NCBI GenBank assembly: GCA_008636095.1
Contig: VSJD01000356.1
Span: 1 to 16,265, forward strand
Reading direction: 5' to 3'
Source of the DNA: Kiritimatiellota bacterium
GTDB taxonomy: Bacteria > Verrucomicrobiota > Kiritimatiellia > JAAZAB01
Length of the DNA stretch: 16,265 nt
Shown here piece by piece: positions 15,180-16,265 of the stretch (within the stretch, counting starts at the first letter, position 1; every line of letters starts with the position of its first letter). The position numbers and the translations under genes are program-made. The notes beneath the pieces are model-generated. The model worked only from the letters and a program-made list of their open reading frames with translations. It was not told the origin of the DNA and made no database searches.

Positions 15180-16265
15180 TTAATGAATGCAGGGAACGGA
15201 CAACACTAAAGGGGTCTCACACTTCAACTGCAGGGGACTCCCGATTTCATCATCTCGTAATGGGCGATTGTAAATCTTGACTTCGTCAATCACCCCTTTG
15301 AATCTCGATGGCCATGCCCCGGTATTGACCTGTCCAATATACAATTTCTTAGCCCACGCGGCCCATTGAAGTTTCCCTGATGAACTGGTCGTATCCGTTA
15401 ATACCAAGACGCCATCATGGTAGCATTTCACCGTATTCACCCCGTCGTAGGTAAACGCGACATGATGCCAGCCATTCCAGGTAAGGACTGTTGAAAGCAC
15501 ACACCAATGCCACCCCTGATTGACGGTGTTAATATGAACAGCTATTTTATTATCACGTATATCCAACCCATAAGCCCCTTCTGCTCCGGCAATTCCATTG
15601 TCGCCCGCGAAATTCATCGTCGGCGAATAGACCCAGGCTTCGATGGTAATCGCCGAGACCTTGAAACTGTTATTACTGCCGCAATCAACATAATCACTGC
15701 TTCCGTTAAAATTCAGCGCGCTATTGATCCAACCGTTGGTCCATTGCGGATTTCCCTGCAAGATCCCGTTGTTTTTTCTCCAAGAAGAATCGCGGACTGT
15801 TGTTCCTGCGCCTTCATCAAGCTTCCAGCAACCTACATCATTATTCTCTTCCAATTCAACATTATCAACATAAAGAGTAATCGCCTGCGGCGCATCCCAG
15901 GTATAGATCATGATATATAAGGATTCGTTAGTTGCGGTGATTGTCTTCGTCACGCTGATCTTTTGCCATCCGTCGTTGAGTTCTGTAGTCTGATTGGCAT
16001 AAGTCCATTCGCCACTCTCTGCATACAGGCAGATCCTGACTTTTCCCAGCTCGGGGCCTTTTACATAGGCGCTGGCAGTATAGGTTTTTCCATTTTCCGC
16101 CTGGCAGCGAGTACTACTGTAAACCCCTTCGCAAACCGCCGCGCCAGGCATGGTGACTTTTAATCTTTTCCCCGTCATTGACTCCAGGGTTGTCGCTAAC
16201 GCCGCGTTTTTGGCCGAAGTCCAGGCCACTGTTCCCAACTCAAAATCACCATTATAAACCATTTT
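15180..16265 (-). CDS. CBM4/9 plus LamG domain surface protein (cut by right edge)
   Basis: The frame is open to the window edge (a Lys codon precedes ATG 16262), and the visible part starts inside or just before a domain, so the true start is probably outside. Counting from that Met, residues 3-138 form a jelly-roll carbohydrate-binding module of the CBM4/9 type ('NGDFELGTVAW', 'YTASAYVKGPELGKVRI', 'LYVDNVELEE'). Residues about 143-335 form a LamG/concanavalin-A-like domain ('GCWKLDEGAGTTVRDSS', 'LNFNGSSDYVDCG', 'TIEAWVYSP', 'WHHVAFTYDG', 'FKGVIDEVKIYNRPLRDDEI'). The short tail after this has no sorting signal that I recognise. Such proteins bind glycans or form surface structures. No catalytic domain is visible in this part. 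Confidence 0.85.
   Translation of the reverse strand, partial: KMVYNGDFELGTVAWTSAKNAALATTLESMTGKRLKVTMPGAAVCEGVYSSTRCQAENGKTYTASAYVKGPELGKVRICLYAESGEWTYANQTTELNDGWQKISVTKTITATNESLYIMIYTWDAPQAITLYVDNVELEENNDVGCWKLDEGAGTTVRDSSWRKNNGILQGNPQWTNGWINSALNFNGSSDYVDCGSNNSFKVSAITIEAWVYSPTMNFAGDNGIAGAEGAYGLDIRDNKIAVHINTVNQGWHWCVLSTVLTWNGWHHVAFTYDGVNTVKCYHDGVLVLTDTTSSSGKLQWAAWAKKLYIGQVNTGAWPSRFKGVIDEVKIYNRPLRDDEIGSPLQLKCETPLVLSVPCIH

Overview
The window looks like part of a chromosome from a PVC-group bacterium, most likely Kiritimatiellota, Lentisphaerota or a Verrucomicrobiota relative. This is inferred from gene content and was not tested phylogenetically. The pointers are a beta-helix surface protein of the 'NYVDRYG...TNWATAA...IQDAVD' type, a LamG/CBM surface protein, large exported glycoside-hydrolase-like proteins next to an ADP-ribosylglycohydrolase-family protein, and a class I two-subunit fumarase.

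Layout. Positions 1-3249 (+ strand, GC-rich, housekeeping in character) hold the end of a fumarate hydratase alpha subunit, its beta subunit, a uroporphyrinogen-decarboxylase-fold protein, and methionyl-tRNA formyltransferase (fmt). A GC hairpin follows fmt. Positions 3340-12962 (- strand) hold what looks like one carbohydrate locus, read from right to left: a LacI-family repressor, an ADP-ribosylglycohydrolase-fold protein with an added C-terminal beta domain, a CBM9-bearing exported TIM-barrel protein (999 aa), a second exported barrel protein (831 aa), and an exported beta-helix repeat protein broken by a one-base frameshift. Most gaps are short (39, 17 and 3 nt). The exception is a 298-nt gap between the two barrel genes, filled by a nested inverted repeat. 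Upstream of lacI are a good sigma70-type promoter, a near-perfect LacI-type palindrome in the 5' leader, and a 9-bp-arm inverted repeat against the -35 box.

Positions 12963-13412 are gene-free apart from these control sites and a cluster of GC-rich hairpin repeats. Then, on the - strand, come a small DUF2007-type membrane protein, an AraC-family regulator, another copy of the hairpin repeat, and the C-terminal part of a CBM4/9 plus LamG surface protein that runs off the right edge.

How the genes may work together: LacI senses a sugar and releases the operon. The two exported barrel proteins, which share a YD(F/M)E motif followed by CxCExC as in the zinc site of GH42 beta-galactosidases, would act on an extracellular or periplasmic glycan. 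The ADP-ribosylglycohydrolase-like protein has no signal peptide and would act in the cytoplasm. No transporter, SusC/D pair or sulfatase is visible. The catalytic assignments are inference. The barrel pair is the best candidate here for an undescribed enzyme family.
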